Position numbers and translations under genes: made by a program | Notes under the pieces: model-generated | Database searches by the model: none | The model's input: the letters and a program-made list of their open reading frames with translations, nothing else | What the model was told of the DNA's origin: nothing | Shown here: piece by piece, positions 1-6,417 of the stretch | Position numbering within the stretch: position 1 is the first letter of the stretch | Layout: every line of letters begins with the position of its first letter | From: Temnopleurus reevesii | Taxonomy: Eukaryota; Echinodermata; Echinoidea; Temnopleuroida; Temnopleuridae | Length of the DNA: 11,771 nt | Assembly (NCBI GenBank): GCA_036244855.1 | Contig: BQKZ01014712.1 | Span: 8,660 to 20,430 of the forward strand | Direction of reading: 5' to 3'

Positions 1-376
1 TACCATATGTGATAATGTTTAACATTTGTTATTTTGTCTTACAATTTATATTTTTTTCGTTTATATCCATGCAAGTTTATGTTAAATTGTAATTGTTATG
101 ACTTGAGTGAAAAATAAAAAATATCTGAATCTGAAAAAAAATTCAAGTTTTCGATATAAATAAAAATATGTTGTAAAGCAATGGTAATTCTTGATGTCAA
201 GAAATCGGAAACGTGATTATAAGGAATGAATCCGCGAAAGTAGATTAATGTTAAAACGGCTTGCCATACGCGATGTGTCAGACTTTGGCTCATCTGTCTA
301 TTTAGAGCTTCAGCTGTGTGCAAACGTCAAAAATTGTTGCAAGATGGAAGATAGGGGGGGAGGGGTGGGACTACAA
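1..376. repeat. Left copy of the terminal direct repeat (intronic)
   Basis: Positions 1-353 match 11404-11756 base for base by eye. The copies then differ only in a G-rich run: here it is seven G, an A, four G, a T and three G, while the right copy is 8 nt shorter, and both resume with ACTACAA. No exon is visible inside. Because exons on either side of the window ends continue one another in phase, the repeat lies within an intron of the LamG/TSP_C gene. It could mark a tandem unit of 11,403 bp, a circular molecule, or an assembler overlap. A 75-codon minus-strand open frame (96-323) appears in both copies only because the DNA is repeated, and nothing in it looks like a protein family. Confidence 0.95.
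354..369 (+). other. G-quadruplex-capable G tract
   Basis: Seven G, A, four G, T and three G in 16 bases give four runs of at least three G with single-base loops, which meets the usual sequence rule for an intramolecular G-quadruplex. It is the only place where the two terminal repeat copies differ. The right copy (11757-11764) is reduced to five G, T, two G and no longer meets the rule. Confidence 0.6.
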
Positions 377-654
377 AACATGATGACAGGCGCTCTATTT
401 TTACTTAATATTTGATTCGGAACAGTTAATTCCAAACCAGATTTGATAATAGGTACAGCACCTTTATTTTGATTGTCAGATAGCAAAAAAATAATAATAG
501 TCTAAGACACAGGAAACGAATTTCCTGGAAAGTCTACTCTCTTTTTCTCTCTGCCGTTTGACCCCTTCCATTTTCATACGTACATATAACGTTTTCATTA
601 ATTGTACATTGTAAAATGTATTTATATATTTTTTCTTGTAAAACTCTCCTATAG

Positions 655-722
655 AGCACCTCACTGCATTCATCAATCGCCAAGCTTCTGAGCAGATTCC
701 ACTCAGCCGTCACAATGAATGG
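655..722 (+). CDS. LamG domain exon, middle-to-late strands (exon a)
   Basis: A 68-nt internal exon. The acceptor follows the pyrimidine-rich CTCTCCTATAG at 644-654, and the donor is TGG|GTAACT at 722/723. It starts with two bases of a split codon and ends on a whole codon (phase 1 in, phase 0 out). The 22 whole codons read HLTAFINRQASEQIPLSRHNEW. This corresponds to the LamG_3 segment after the 'WTHIA' strand, where families read roughly 'gg..lYvNGelva'; here the NG position is 'INR'. The upstream partner by phase and by domain logic is the exon at 10450-10544, at the far end of the window. Its last base G plus AG here gives a Glu codon. The downstream partner is 1344-1412. The exon is too short to recognise alone; the call rests on the phase fit and on both neighbours being LamG. 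Confidence 0.75.
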
Positions 723-1343
723 GTAACTATTCTGTATACTTCAAATTACTGTATGAAAGGGCACAAAAATTATATCAACCTAAAATGGAAACCTTTTTAG
801 TCAATATGTTAAGATGATTAAATTGAATTTATAGACTTGCAACGTTTTCAAATGCTTAAACAAAATTGAATTTGAATTCGAAAAATGGCAAAGCTATATT
901 TTTTTTTATTTAGACACCTTAAATTAAAATTTTAACGAAATTCCCCTACCTAAATGCTCAATAATGTTGCCTCACAGATTTTTGCCTCAAAGATAAATCT
1001 TTTTATTCCAGCATGCTGTCCCTCCTTCCTAGGTTTTGTTTGATAGGTTTCGTGTTGTTTAATGATATCTGATCAACGACATACACTGATTAGCACTTCT
1101 TCATAATCACTGAAAATATTATGTGTGGTTTCCTGATAATGTAATGTTATCAATGCCAAAATTCATATCAAAATTGTATGATGTCATTTTCGATTAGTGC
1201 TTCTTCCCCGTAATGAATAATTTGCACGGCATCACTGCCAAAAAAGCATGTGCTGAACGGGGTTTTTAATCGTGTTTAGATAAATGTATCAAATGATATA
1301 AAATCAAAGCATTCTTTATTTTTCTCATATTTTCTCATCTTAG
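723..1343 (+). other. Intron between exons a and b
   Basis: AT-rich intron sequence of about 620 bp. I see no open exon-like stretch, long inverted repeat or tandem repeat in it. It ends in a T-rich tract before the CTTAG acceptor at 1339-1343. Confidence 0.6.
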
Positions 1344-1412
1344 ACGTCAGATGTCCATTTATACCTTGGTAAAGGTGCTTCTGGAAACATTCTAAGAGGA
1401 AAAGTGGATGAG
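1344..1412 (+). CDS. LamG domain exon, 'lyiG...GkvDE' strand (exon b)
   Basis: A 69-nt exon of 23 whole codons, phase 0 at both ends. The acceptor is TTTCTCATCTTAG|A and the donor is GATGAG|GTAATC. Its frame is the only one of three that stays open. It reads TSDVHLYLGKGASGNILRGK followed by VDE. The order LYLGKG, then RGKVDE, is the near-terminal LamG_3 signature ('lyiG......f.GkiDEvriy'), where the DE pair opens the last but one strand. The next exon at 2563 supplies FRIY directly after DE, completing the motif, which strongly supports both splice choices. With only 69 nt the exon could be skipped without a frameshift. A weaker similarity to the early part of a TSP_C domain was considered; the LamG reading explains more residues. 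Confidence 0.88.
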
Positions 1413-2262
1413 GTAATCATTTATTAAACAGCTGTACAGAATGCACACTCAGTACTCCTCTATCTATTCATAATATACCCATATTGATCATGTATCCTGC
1501 ATACCATTGCATGATCAACCATCTTTCTTGAATTGATTGATACCTTTCAGAAAAAGAATGCTAATCATTAAATTCAAAAGCTAGAAATGGCGCTTCAATA
1601 ATCACTGGCTATTTTTAATGCTCATTGGCTCGTTTCTAAATTGAATGAAAAGAATTCACAAACTTTCGATAAACAAAGTTAATCAAATGAAAAAAAAATG
1701 TAAAAACTGAATGGCAATTTACATGGCAGAACCGATATACCCTGATTCAAATGGCATAACTATTAATTCGAATGAAACTTTCGTGAATTTGGCCGGAAAA
1801 TCCTATATTACATATAACCCGGGGCCGCTCTCCACTCCACAGATTCTCTAAATGATCATGCAATGAAATTGATCCGTTATTCGAATGTAAAATGTGGTTT
1901 TAAAACGATTCAAACGTTAAAGTTGGTGAATCAATGAATCCATTATAAAGAGTGTCGTGTTTTGTAAAGCCCTTTTGACACCATCTTCTCTAAAAAAAAG
2001 ATTGTGTTTTTTGCTTTAAAGGCAGCTACGGTTTCATGGTACTCTCCTCCGTTGGCTATACTACTTTATTATGTTACTTTATAATGTATAATTATGTTCG
2101 TAAAAAAATGAATGTTCAATTCACTTCGATGCTTATTGTAATAATCCTTTCAGACATCTTTATCATAATAATGTCTCATACCACATTATCATCAGTTGCA
2201 ATGGCTTCCTTTTCTACGTCTGACCTTTATATTTGTGAATTTTCGAAATTCATGGTGGGGTG
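1413..2262 (+). other. Intron between exons b and c, 5' part
   Basis: AT-rich intron with no recognised gene. A 42-codon open frame at 1723-1848 and the start of a 125-codon frame at 2036-2413 lie here. Neither has recognisable motifs or matching splice sites, and the second runs into the hairpin repeats at 2263-2520, so I treat both as chance. A GC-rich island CCCGGGGCCG lies at 1819-1828. Confidence 0.5.
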
Positions 2263-2369
2263 CTTGTGGACGATAGAAAAGAAGGCGCAGCAAATGATAA
2301 GTGCGCGGCTGATGTGCGCATTATTCATTGCGCCCATGATATGTGCACTCGTTTTCAACTCTCCACAAG
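2263..2369. repeat. Intronic hairpin, copy 1 of a tandem pair
   Basis: Outer arms CTTGTGGA (2263-2270) and TCTCCACAAG (2360-2369) pair, followed inward by GATAGAAAA/TTTTCAAC. The centre is rich in TGCGCA/GCGCA motifs (GTGCGCGGC, TGTGCGCATT, TTGCGCCC). The core GATGTGCGCATTATTCATTG is shared exactly with the second hairpin about 168 bp downstream, so the two are duplicates including some 3' flank. Confidence 0.75.
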
Positions 2370-2430
2370 TCTCCGTCCACCAATATCGTAAACTCGCTAA
2401 TATAAAAGTTTAGACGTAGAAAAGAAAATC

Positions 2431-2520
2431 ATTGTGAACGGTAAATGAAAAATGCGCAACCGATGTGCGCATTATTCATTGCGCATCTAATATGCGCAAC
2501 CGTTTTCTACCGTCCACAAT
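2431..2520. repeat. Intronic hairpin, copy 2, just upstream of an acceptor
   Basis: The left arm ATTGTGAACGGTAAATGAAA (2431-2450) pairs with CGTTTTCTACCGTCCACAAT (2501-2520). Inner arms AATGCGCAAC and TATGCGCAACCG do not pair as well. The hairpin and its 3' flank repeat copy 1: compare CCACCAATATCGTAAACTCG after copy 1 with CCATCAATCTCGAAAACCCT after copy 2. In copy 2 that flank leads into the pyrimidine tract and acceptor of the exon at 2563, about 40 bp beyond the stem. Confidence 0.75.
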
Positions 2521-2562
2521 TCTAAATCCATCAATCTCGAAAACCCTCTATTCCCTTCACAG

Positions 2563-2674
2563 TTCCGTATATACCAATACGTCTTACCCAATGACGGATT
2601 TTTCGAGGTATTCCAATTTTATCGGGAGAGCGGCTACTTCATTCTACAGTACTCAATGGATGAGGAATCCGATG
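2563..2674 (+). CDS. Exon c: LamG C-terminal strands plus linker into the next repeat
   Basis: A 112-nt exon. The acceptor is TTCCCTTCACAG|T and the donor is GATG|GTAAGT, close to consensus. Phase is 0 in and 1 out. It encodes 37 whole codons: FRIYQYVLPNDGFFEVFQF, then YRESGYFILQYSMDEESD. The first half completes the LamG end begun in exon b (GKVDE+FRIY, then 'vLpndG.fevfqf' where the family has 'aLsdeEi..ly'). The second half, YSMDEESD, continues as E-STTIKDQGPYGLDGHVIG in the next exon. This matches the linker typical between successive LamG_3 domains ('fdEgsGttv.DsSgngnhG.l.g'). One exon therefore closes one module and opens the next, which supports a protein of repeated modules. A partial match of GFFEVFQFYRESGYFILQYS to the TSP_C 'GF.FGYQ....FYVVMW' strand is an alternative for the second half. 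Confidence 0.88.
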
Positions 2675-3210
2675 GTAAGTTAAACAGGAAAATGTAATTT
2701 TTGCAGAAAAAATAGTATGATTATAACAAAGAGTCAATTGTACATCTATATGACGATATCAGTTGCCAGTTTTGATAGATATTTAAACATTAATTACTTT
2801 TCGACACACTCCTTATTTTGGAGTATACCGTTTAGCCTGAAAAAAAAAGAAAGACATTCAGAAATAAGGGTAAAGAAAACCTAGCCGTCCCTGGATTTGA
2901 TATGTTGTATATGTCTATTTTAGTTCGAAATAATAGCTGTCACGTGACGCAGATTTCTTTACTATATTTCAATGAAATTTTAATATTTTGATGAGAGTCA
3001 ATGTACTCCCAAAACGAGTTTTATTTATTCATTTGGCATATGAAGACGATTTTTAGTTTCTTTCCTTTCTGAGATTGTGGCAGAAATTGTCACAACAATC
3101 AATCAAAAGAAATCGTTTTTTTTTTCTTTGAAACAACACAACAACTATGTTGTTTTTTAATGATATTTCGAGAAGCACAACTAACATTTCCATACCTTGA
3201 CTGTTTACAG
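2675..3210 (+). other. Intron between exons c and d
   Basis: AT-rich intron of 536 bp with several homopolymer T and A runs (about 3115-3128). I see no further exon that fits phase 1 and no notable repeat. It ends with ACTGTTTACAG as the acceptor for exon d. Confidence 0.55.
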
Positions 3211-3342
3211 AATCAACCACAATTAAGGACCAGGGTCCCTATGGACTTGATGGTCACGTGATCGGTAGTGTGACCTTTGTACCTAGTACATTTGATGGCC
3301 GACGGTTTCAGACCGCGTACCCGAACAGTAAGAAACGGCGAC
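3211..3342 (+). CDS. Probable exon d: inter-domain linker of the LamG module
   Basis: The acceptor is CTTGACTGTTTACAG|AA. It begins with two bases of a split codon, matching the phase-1 end of exon c (G+AA = Glu). The frame reads STTIKDQGPYGLDGHVIGSV, then TFVPSTFDGRRFQTAYPNSK and KRR. The part joined to YSMDEESD resembles the LamG_3 lead-in 'DEgsGttv.D.sgngnhG.ivg..twvps'. The best donor is CGGCGAC|GTAAGC at 3342/3343, conserved in the repeat copies downstream; AACA|GTAAGA at 3327/3328 is another. Both leave phase 1, whereas the next recognised exon (6207) needs phase 2, so at least one exon in between is unseen. If the donor is not used, the frame runs through a basic KKRRRKRS stretch to TGA at 3405-3407. 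The 3' two thirds lie in a 181-bp tandem repeat, so the exact end is uncertain. Confidence 0.6.
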
Positions 3343-3707
3343 GTAAGCGAAGTATAAACTCCGTGGATAATTGGGAAAACCTCTTGGAAATGCACGATGA
3401 ACTCTGATTTGCTGTTTTTAAGAGAAATATTCATTCACGTGATCGGTAGTGTGACCTTTGTATCTAGTACTTTTGACGGACAACGGTTTCGGACCGCATA
3501 CCCCGACTGCCGAGAAAAGGCGACGTAAGCGAAATGTCAGCTCCGAGGAAAACGGGGAAACCTGATGGAAATGCACGATGAACTGTAATTTGCTGTTTTG
3601 GAAGAAATTTAAATTCATGTGATCACTAGTGCTATTTTGTACCTAGTTCTATTGACGGACAACGGTTTCGTACTGCGTACCCGACCAGCAAGAAACAGCG
3701 ACGTAAG
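3255..3707. repeat. 181-bp tandem repeat, about 2.5 copies
   Basis: Copies start at 3255, 3436 and 3616 (spacing 181 and 180) with CAYGTGATC at each start, and share ACGGTTTC, TACC, GCGACGTAAG and, in the first two, GAAATGCACGATGAACT. Copy 1 includes the last 88 nt of probable exon d, its GTAAGC donor and about 93 bp of intron. Copies 2 and 3 repeat that DNA, each with the GCGAC|GTAAG donor motif, but lose the reading frame. Copy 3 stops at the GTAAG and is followed at once by a fold-back element. Confidence 0.85.
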
Positions 3708-3713
3708 ACCCGC

Positions 3714-3818
3714 AAGCAACACGATTCAACACGATTCTTTGATTTGAGGCAGTTAGCTGCCTGGGAAAAAAGAGTTGTGTTGAATCGTGTTGCTTCCGTG
3801 GCCCTATGTGACCGGGGC
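3714..3818. mobile_element. Fold-back MITE, copy 1 (nested in the 181-bp repeat)
   Basis: The terminal inverted repeat AAGCAACACGATTCAACAC (3714-3732) pairs with GTGTTGAATCGTGTTGCTT (3777-3795) and encloses a short centre. A GC-rich right extension (CCGTGGCCCTATGTGACCGGGGC) matches, in reverse, the left extension of the second copy at 5446-5469. It has no coding capacity and fits a non-autonomous DNA element or fold-back. It directly truncates the third 181-bp repeat copy, so it is probably the younger insertion. Confidence 0.75.
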
Positions 3819-4010
3819 ATAAAAGCCTAAGCATAGGTTTGGTAAAGATGAAGAAATGTGAATTTTGAGGATGTTTATTATGACATGTAATTCTTAAACA
3901 CATTTTGAGACGATATCATATCTTTTTACGAACTGATTCTTTTGAAAATTTGAATTTGACCGTTAAATCATATTTAGCGCCTTCTCTTAGTTATAACATA
4001 ATTTTGCCTG
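3819..4010. other. Unremarkable intron stretch
   Basis: AT-rich sequence with no exon, repeat or element recognised. It lies between the fold-back element and the 154-bp repeats, inside the long gap between exons d and e. Confidence 0.45.
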
Positions 4011-4465
4011 TTATCGGGCATATACCAAGTTATTTCCGAGATTTGATAGGAGAATGATACAGAGATATACACAACAGTTAAATTTTGAAATTGTCATCCA
4101 ATTCTAAGAATTCTTTATCAAGAAAAAAAATATTGAATTAGTGCCGTGAAGCATAATTTGCTTCTTATCGGGCATATACAAACATATTTCCGAGATTTGA
4201 CAGAAGTATGATACAGAGATATACACAGCAATTCAATTTTGAAGTTGTCATCCAATTCTGAGAATTCTTTATCAAGAACGAAAATATTGAATTAGTGTCG
4301 TGAAGCATAATTTGCTTGTTATCGGGCATATACAAAGTTATTTCTGAGATTTGACAAAATAATGATATAGAGATATACACAATTAAATTTTGAAATTTTC
4401 ATCCAATTCTGACAATTCTTTATCAAGAAAGAAACTATTGAATTAGTGTCGTGCTTCACGACACT
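4011..4465. repeat. 154-bp tandem repeat, 3 copies, ending in a palindrome
   Basis: Copies start with TTATCGGGCATATAC at 4011, 4165 and 4319 (period 154). Each contains TGATAYAGAGATATACAC, TCATCCAATTCT and AATTCTTTATCAAGAA, and closes with GAATTAGTG(C/T)CGTG. In the third copy the close runs into a perfect palindrome AGTGTCGTG-CTT-CACGACACT (4445-4465), where copies 1 and 2 have GTGAAGCATAA. Copies differ by scattered substitutions and small indels. No coding signal was seen. Confidence 0.85.
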
Positions 4466-4690
4466 AAAAATTGCACATATTAGGCTATAGCTTCAATTTT
4501 TTCGCACAATCTTTTGTGCAATATATTTATGATACTATACTTCATTTCATATAGATTTGAAGACAAAATCTGGCGATAAAAATATTTGCTTTCACCAAAA
4601 CTTTACTTGAGCTTCAACCATTTGCAAAACTTTAGCTAATGATTATTTGCTAACAGTTTTTAATAGCCACCAACTGCGCTTCGCACACAC

Positions 4691-4872
4691 TAAGGGGTGT
4701 TGCTCAAAAGTTGCAATAGATCGCAAGTTGCAGTTGATCGAAACGCGCCAATCAAAATAATTGTTTCATGCGCTTCTTATTAAAGGCGCATACCGTGCGC
4801 GATTGAAAAATACGCGTTACAATTGGCAAAGTTGCAGTTGCTTTGCATTTGATTTTGAGCAACACCCCCTTA
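4691..4872. mobile_element. 182-bp MITE with TAAGGGG ends
   Basis: The left end TAAGGGGTGTTGCTCAAAA (4691-4709) is the reverse complement, bar one extra G, of TTTTGAGCAACACCCCCTTA (4853-4872). The inside holds further paired motifs (GCAAGTTGCAGTTG near the left end, GCAAAGTTGCAGTTGC near the right) and no open frame. The size and terminal inverted repeats fit a miniature inverted-repeat transposable element. A half copy lies at 9646-9713. A target duplication could not be decided because the TIR ends in TAA/TTA. Confidence 0.8.
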
Positions 4873-4915
4873 AACAGCTAAACATTCCTAAAAGGGTATA
4901 ATGATAATGTTAAGC

Positions 4916-4965
4916 GCTTTGGTCACTTTACATAGGAAATTGTAAAGCGCTACGTAAATAACGCA
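4916..4965. repeat. Short inverted repeat with AGCGCTTT arms
   Basis: AAGCGCTTT and GTAAAGCGCTACGTAAATA pair around a GTCACTTTACATAGG spacer. The AAAGCGCT...TAAATA end resembles the 3' tail of the element at 6048-6125, so this may be a short remnant of the same family. Confidence 0.45.
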
Positions 4966-5445
4966 TGTTATAAAACAAAGAAGATAATAGCTGTCGTTAA
5001 TGTTACAAAGAAGCGAATCATTAATTCTTAAAATCATTTGTCAGAGAAAAAATGGCGAAACACAGAATCCATCCTCTTCTTTTAAACTTCGTTCGCCATT
5101 TAGTGAGATACGGTATCCGTTTGAGAATGCCACGCAACATTTGCATTCAGATTGATTCAAAATTGATGATGAATAATCTATCTGCTGGTATTGACAATAT
5201 TTCCTACATCATTTTATATGTATTTCCATTTCAATTGCAATTCATTGTAAGCTTTTTATTGTTGATAAATCATCTTCAAGAAATTAAAAAAAACGAATGT
5301 TTGTCTTCTCTTTATACGATGTCTATATATCTGTCTAACGATAGTAATCTGACATACATATTTATTTGATTTGTGGTCAAAATAGGCAGTTCTATATAAA
5401 ACAAATAAAAAATATAGATCCAGATATACTAGTATACCAGCTTAT
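4966..5445. other. Intron stretch with one uncertain open frame
   Basis: A 105-codon plus-strand frame from ATG at 5052 and an overlapping minus-strand frame ending at 5041 are both open. Neither shows a family motif. A stretch of the minus strand reads LNANVAWHSQTDT, which loosely recalls a TSP_C strand, but stop codons sit on both sides. I do not call a gene. Confidence 0.4.
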
Positions 5446-5557
5446 AGCCCCAGTCATACATGACCCCGAAAGCAACACGATTCAACACGATACTTTATTT
5501 GCAGGTAGGTAATATTTGTGAACTTAACAAAGAGTCGTGTTGACTCGCGTTGCTTCC
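5446..5557. mobile_element. Fold-back MITE, copy 2
   Basis: AAGCAACACGATTCAACACG (5470-5489) pairs imperfectly with CGTGTTGACTCGCGTTGCTT (5536-5555). It shares its ends with the copy at 3714-3818, but its centre differs. The left flank GCCCCAGTCATACATGACC is the reverse complement of the right flank of copy 1, with changes, so the full element probably has longer terminal repeats beginning GCCCC. Confidence 0.75.
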
Positions 5558-5558
5558 G

Positions 5559-5626
5559 GGCTCTAAGGTCCATTCAAGAAGTATAGTGATGTGTTGGTGC
5601 ACCCTTCTGGAACGGACCTTAGAGCT
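5559..5626. repeat. Hairpin beside MITE copy 2
   Basis: GCTCTAAGGTCCATTCAAGAAG and CTTCTGGAACGGACCTTAGAGC pair with a few mismatches around a short loop, giving a stem of about 22 bp. It touches the right end of the preceding fold-back element and may be part of a composite element. Confidence 0.7.
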
Positions 5627-6047
5627 AACGGTGTGATCAGCCATACCGTCTTGTACATGCTAAAGGTCCCTATTACCGTTTAAACGATTCAACGCTTTGT
5701 ACTTCTCATTCGTTGGCTTTGTTGTGTTCTTCGAACGACTGTGTAATATTTCATGCCATGAATTCGAGTTCTTTTCAAGGGGCCAATTGCACAAAATGGT
5801 CTTCGCTACAGTCCCAACACGTCTTAACTCCTCGTGTCAACTTCTCAACATATGAAGAGCTTTCAACCAAAAGACGTTAAATCCATGTTATTGAAAGTGG
5901 AGAAAAACAGTGATTTTTAATTACATCAAATTTTGTAAGTTTTTCTGTTAAGTAAACACCTGAGTTGAGAGAGNTTTAAGAAAGCCATAAAAACTCTTCT
6001 GTTTGACTAATAAGTTTCTTTTATTTCTTTATTCTTCTGTTAATGTA

Positions 6048-6126
6048 ATTTGTAAAGCGCTCTGGAACCATACCTGTGTATTGAGCGCTATATAAGTATC
6101 CATATTGTATTGTATTGTATTGTATA
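6048..6126 (+). mobile_element. SINE-like or DNA-element tail with (TATTG)n
   Basis: TTTGTAAAGCGCTCTGGAAC, then GTATTGAGCGCTATATAAGT, then a TATTG microsatellite of about five units. This 'aaagcgct...gcgctatataag' ending before a simple repeat is a recurrent 3' end of interspersed repeats in many marine invertebrates (family knowledge; class not determinable here). It lies about 80 bp upstream of exon e. One undetermined base N is at 5974. Confidence 0.55.
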
Positions 6127-6206
6127 TTGTGCAGCAGTGCTCCCTCGTTAAAAAGAAGACAAATAAAAAAAAATAAAAAAAGATGCTTCTCTTTATTGAT
6201 TTGCAG

Positions 6207-6350
6207 GATACACATTTTTACCGCTGACGGTTTGTTTGCCGATTCCGGTGACATATACAACATGCAGATAGCCGGTGGTCGGCTCGGCATATTCGCCCTG
6301 CAGCAGGACGGATGTATTTGGTCTAATATGAAATATGAATGCCTTGGAAG
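6207..6350 (+). CDS. Exon e: C-terminal end of a thrombospondin C-terminal (TSP_C) domain
   Basis: A 144-nt exon. The acceptor is TTGATTTGCAG|G and the donor is GGAAG|GTAATT. It starts with one base and ends with two bases of split codons, so it is a symmetric phase-2 exon that could be included or skipped without a frameshift. Within it, IHIFTADGLFADSGDIYNMQ is followed by IAGGRLGIFALQQDGCIWSN and MKYECLG. The pattern L.ADSG........GGRLG.F...Q...IWSN.KY.C is the final strands of the TSP_C (PF05735) jellyroll found in thrombospondins and COMP, including the closing Cys. That domain is normally about 200 residues; only the last 45 or so are here. Either earlier exons in 3343-6206 were missed or the domain is truncated. 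Its end joins LNQALKLDG of exon f in phase (AG+G = Arg). Confidence 0.9.
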
Positions 6351-6417
6351 GTAATTATGACATCATGTATGGCCACCAAAAGTCCCCTTTCTTTGTTGAA
6401 GGGAAATTAGTCCCTTG

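Noticed and set aside
96..323. 75-codon minus-strand frame present identically at 11499-11726
   Set aside because: The identity comes from the terminal direct repeat. The frame shows no conserved motif and lies in an intron.
2036..2413. 125-codon plus-strand frame with hydrophobic segments
   Set aside because: It starts in an intron and its second half lies in the GCGCA hairpin repeat. There is no family motif or usable splice context, and hydrophobic residues are expected from T-rich DNA.
1344..2674. Assignment of exons b and c to the front half of a TSP_C domain
   Set aside because: Some alignment is possible, but LYLGKG...GKVDE+FRIY and YSMDEESD+ESTTIKD fit LamG end and LamG lead-in with fewer gaps. 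Kept as an alternative only.
3213..3903. Minus-strand frames with recurring 'TRYKGHTTDHV' words
   Set aside because: They are the reverse reading of the 181-bp repeat. The plus-strand reading of copy 1 fits the LamG linker and splice phase better.
4011..4465. CRISPR-like array
   Set aside because: Only three units of 154 bp, similar throughout with no variable spacers, in eukaryotic DNA.
5041..5369. 105-codon plus-strand frame at 5052 and an overlapping minus-strand frame, with LNANVAWHSQTDT on the minus strand recalling a TSP_C strand
   Set aside because: Stops lie on both sides of the TSP_C-like words, the strand is opposite to the gene, and splice sites do not fit. It is probably chance.
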